Made by a program: the position numbers and the translations under genes
NCBI GenBank assembly: GCA_965153355.1
Contig: OZ231127.1
Location: 45,446,001-45,510,000 of the forward strand
Source: Flaccisagitta enflata
Taxonomy: Eukaryota > Chaetognatha > Sagittoidea > Aphragmophora
Direction of reading: 5' to 3'
Length of the DNA: 64,000 nucleotides
Notes under the pieces: generated by a model
The model's input: only the letters and a program-made list of their open reading frames with translations
Told to the model about the DNA's origin: nothing
Databases searched by the model: none
Part shown: piece by piece, positions 61,896 to 64,000 of the stretch
Layout of the letters: each line of letters opens with the position of its first letter
How positions within the stretch are numbered: position 1 is the first letter of the stretch

Positions 61896-62425
61896 ACACA
61901 CACATACACACACACACACTGAGGGATGGAGGGATGGGTAAAAGAAAAAAGTTACCATTATTCTTTGCATAATTTTTTCCATTTATTAGAAAATAGATTG
62001 CATAGAGAGAGAAATTCACTGCAGTGTTGTAGCAGTGTGTCTACACAGGGTAATGACAACAGAAAGCTTAGAATAACTGTAATTCAGTCGGGCCCGCTGT
62101 TTTCCTGTCGGGCCCGCTGTGTTCCTGTCGGGCCCGCAAAAATTAAGAGGAGCGGGCCCGACGGGCCCACTGAGAAAAATTTCTATTTTCAGGGCTGCAA
62201 ATTGATGAGAAATTGAAAAAAATGAAAAACTCTCATTGAATATTATGGAAAATTGCTCCAAAGGCCTCAAATATGCCCTCTCAGGACGTTTGGAAATTCA
62301 CCCCTGTGTCCTACAGGACATCGGCCCTTTGGGGCCGCTGCTCTGCTCTCACTCTACTTCTTCAGCTATCACTCCAAGCAGGGCATCGGGTACCGCTGAC
62401 CATGTGCGATCCTTGGATGACTTGT
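61243..62425 (-). mobile_element. F2 element (type E) split by a hAT element
   Basis: TTTTTGGGCAGCGGCGCAAA, GGCCGATGTCCTGTAGGACA, CAGGGGTGAATT, a GTCC microsatellite and a CATTGAATAACATGG/AAATTGA array. After the insertion it resumes with AAATTCACCCCTGTGTCCTA, CAGGACATCGGCCCTTTGGG, GCCGCTGCTCTGCTC, the arm AAGCAGGGCATCGGGTACCG and ATGTGCGATCCTTGGATGAC. Confidence 0.8.
61438..62197. mobile_element. Non-autonomous hAT element with perfect 8-bp target duplication
   Basis: Ends CAGCCCTGAAAATAGA and the mirror TCTATTTTCAGGGCTG, flanked by CAAATTGA on both sides (61430-61437 and 62198-62205). 760 bp. Both sub-ends are rich in CGGGCCCGC palindromic units (61455-61530 and 62088-62172). The middle has a (GA)n-(CA)n microsatellite (about 61815-61919). 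No transposase frame. Confidence 0.9.
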
Positions 62426-62779
62426 TATTTCGAGATCTAATTGGAATTTAAATCAAAATTAAAAAAAAAAGAATAACTTGAGAAATTGTTTTGAACAACA
62501 GCTTTAGCACTGCGACGATAATCGAGCACATGATTCGAAAATTTGGGAAAAAAACATCTGTTTTTCTTATGCTTTGATTGACCCATAGTCAAATACAACT
62601 CCTTAATTGAACTTGAGAAATTGTTTATCAATCTTCATGCAACTTGTTGAGTATAAAAATGGAAGGGCTCAACCTTTGTTTTATGATCATACAGATTTGA
62701 GCATGCTTACCAGTTGGTTGGTTGGTCCGTTGGTTTACCAGTCTGTCCAGCAGTGCACAACTTTACTTGCCTTGACTTG

Positions 62780-63720
<941 letters not shown>

Positions 63721-64000
63721 CATTTTTGTTGTTACTGACGGCCCAAAATTGAGATCGATGAAAAAAAAAGATTTTTGAAAAAATGTGAAAAAATAAAAAA
63801 ACATTAAATAATTCATAGCGCCTAAAGTATCGGTCCCACAGTGCCCTGCTTTTTTCCAGAAGGTGTAAAAAAGTGCCCTCTTTCACCCTGTACCAATTTC
63901 AACCCCAGCCACGGGCGAGCCTAGTTCTGACTCAACTTTCCCAAAGCGAAAAAGGGAAACATCAATTCCTAACCCGGAACTCAAAAAATCGAAAAACGTT

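Overview
The window is animal nuclear DNA, most likely from an invertebrate. It holds four intron-containing protein genes with GT..AG introns, set in a very repeat-rich background. About half or more of the bases are microsatellites, tandem arrays and small non-autonomous transposons. No tRNA, rRNA, CRISPR array or prokaryotic gene was seen. The exact phylum cannot be fixed from this sequence: the gene families are metazoan-wide, and the only telomere-like tract is TTAGGG-type and degenerate.

Genes, all rebuilt exon by exon with matching splice phases. (1) 1234-5419, minus: a complete 4-exon apolipoprotein-D-like lipocalin (182 aa) with a TATA box. (2) 10707-18369, minus: a 6-exon alpha-tocopherol-transfer-protein-like CRAL-TRIO protein (TTPAL/clavesin type, 567 aa). 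It carries an unusual repeat-rich N-terminus and a C-terminal tail whose coding DNA looks like the local ACGG-type microsatellite. (3) 38697-41989, plus: a DUSP23-like dual-specificity phosphatase with the first exon not found. (4) 49228-53787, minus: a complete 5-exon secreted GM2-activator-like protein (183 aa, eight cysteines) with a TATA box and poly(A) signals. Three of the four are lipid or hydrophobic-ligand carriers, but nothing shows that they work together.

The repeats fall into recognisable families. F1 runs from CAAGGCC at one end to a terminal 7-bp-stem hairpin (type AGTCGCG-loop-CGCGACT) next to an A-rich flank, usually with a (GACGG/GACC)n microsatellite beside the hairpin. Long F1 copies also carry arrays of 10-11 nt units. 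F2 has about 50-bp inverted repeats (GGGCAGCGGCCCCGAAGGGG...) flanking arrays of about 20-nt units, plus one extra hairpin end (GGTCAGCGGTACC). Both resemble non-autonomous Helentron-like elements (HINE, DINE-1 or pearl type), but that assignment is inference. There are also several TA-duplicating inverted-repeat MITEs, hAT MITEs with 8-bp target duplications, and long foldback elements.

Layout: 1-7 kb lipocalin and F2/F1 copies; 7-10 kb F1/F2 composites; 10.7-18.4 kb TTPAL-like gene with repeats in its introns; 19-31 kb transposon graveyard, including a multi-level nest at 25.3-28.5 kb; 31-38 kb microsatellites, F1 long forms and a 372-bp tandem repeat; 38.7-42 kb phosphatase; 42-49 kb mostly non-coding; 49-54 kb GM2-activator-like gene; 54-64 kb MITEs, F2 copies and an approximately 1-kb polypyrimidine tract.
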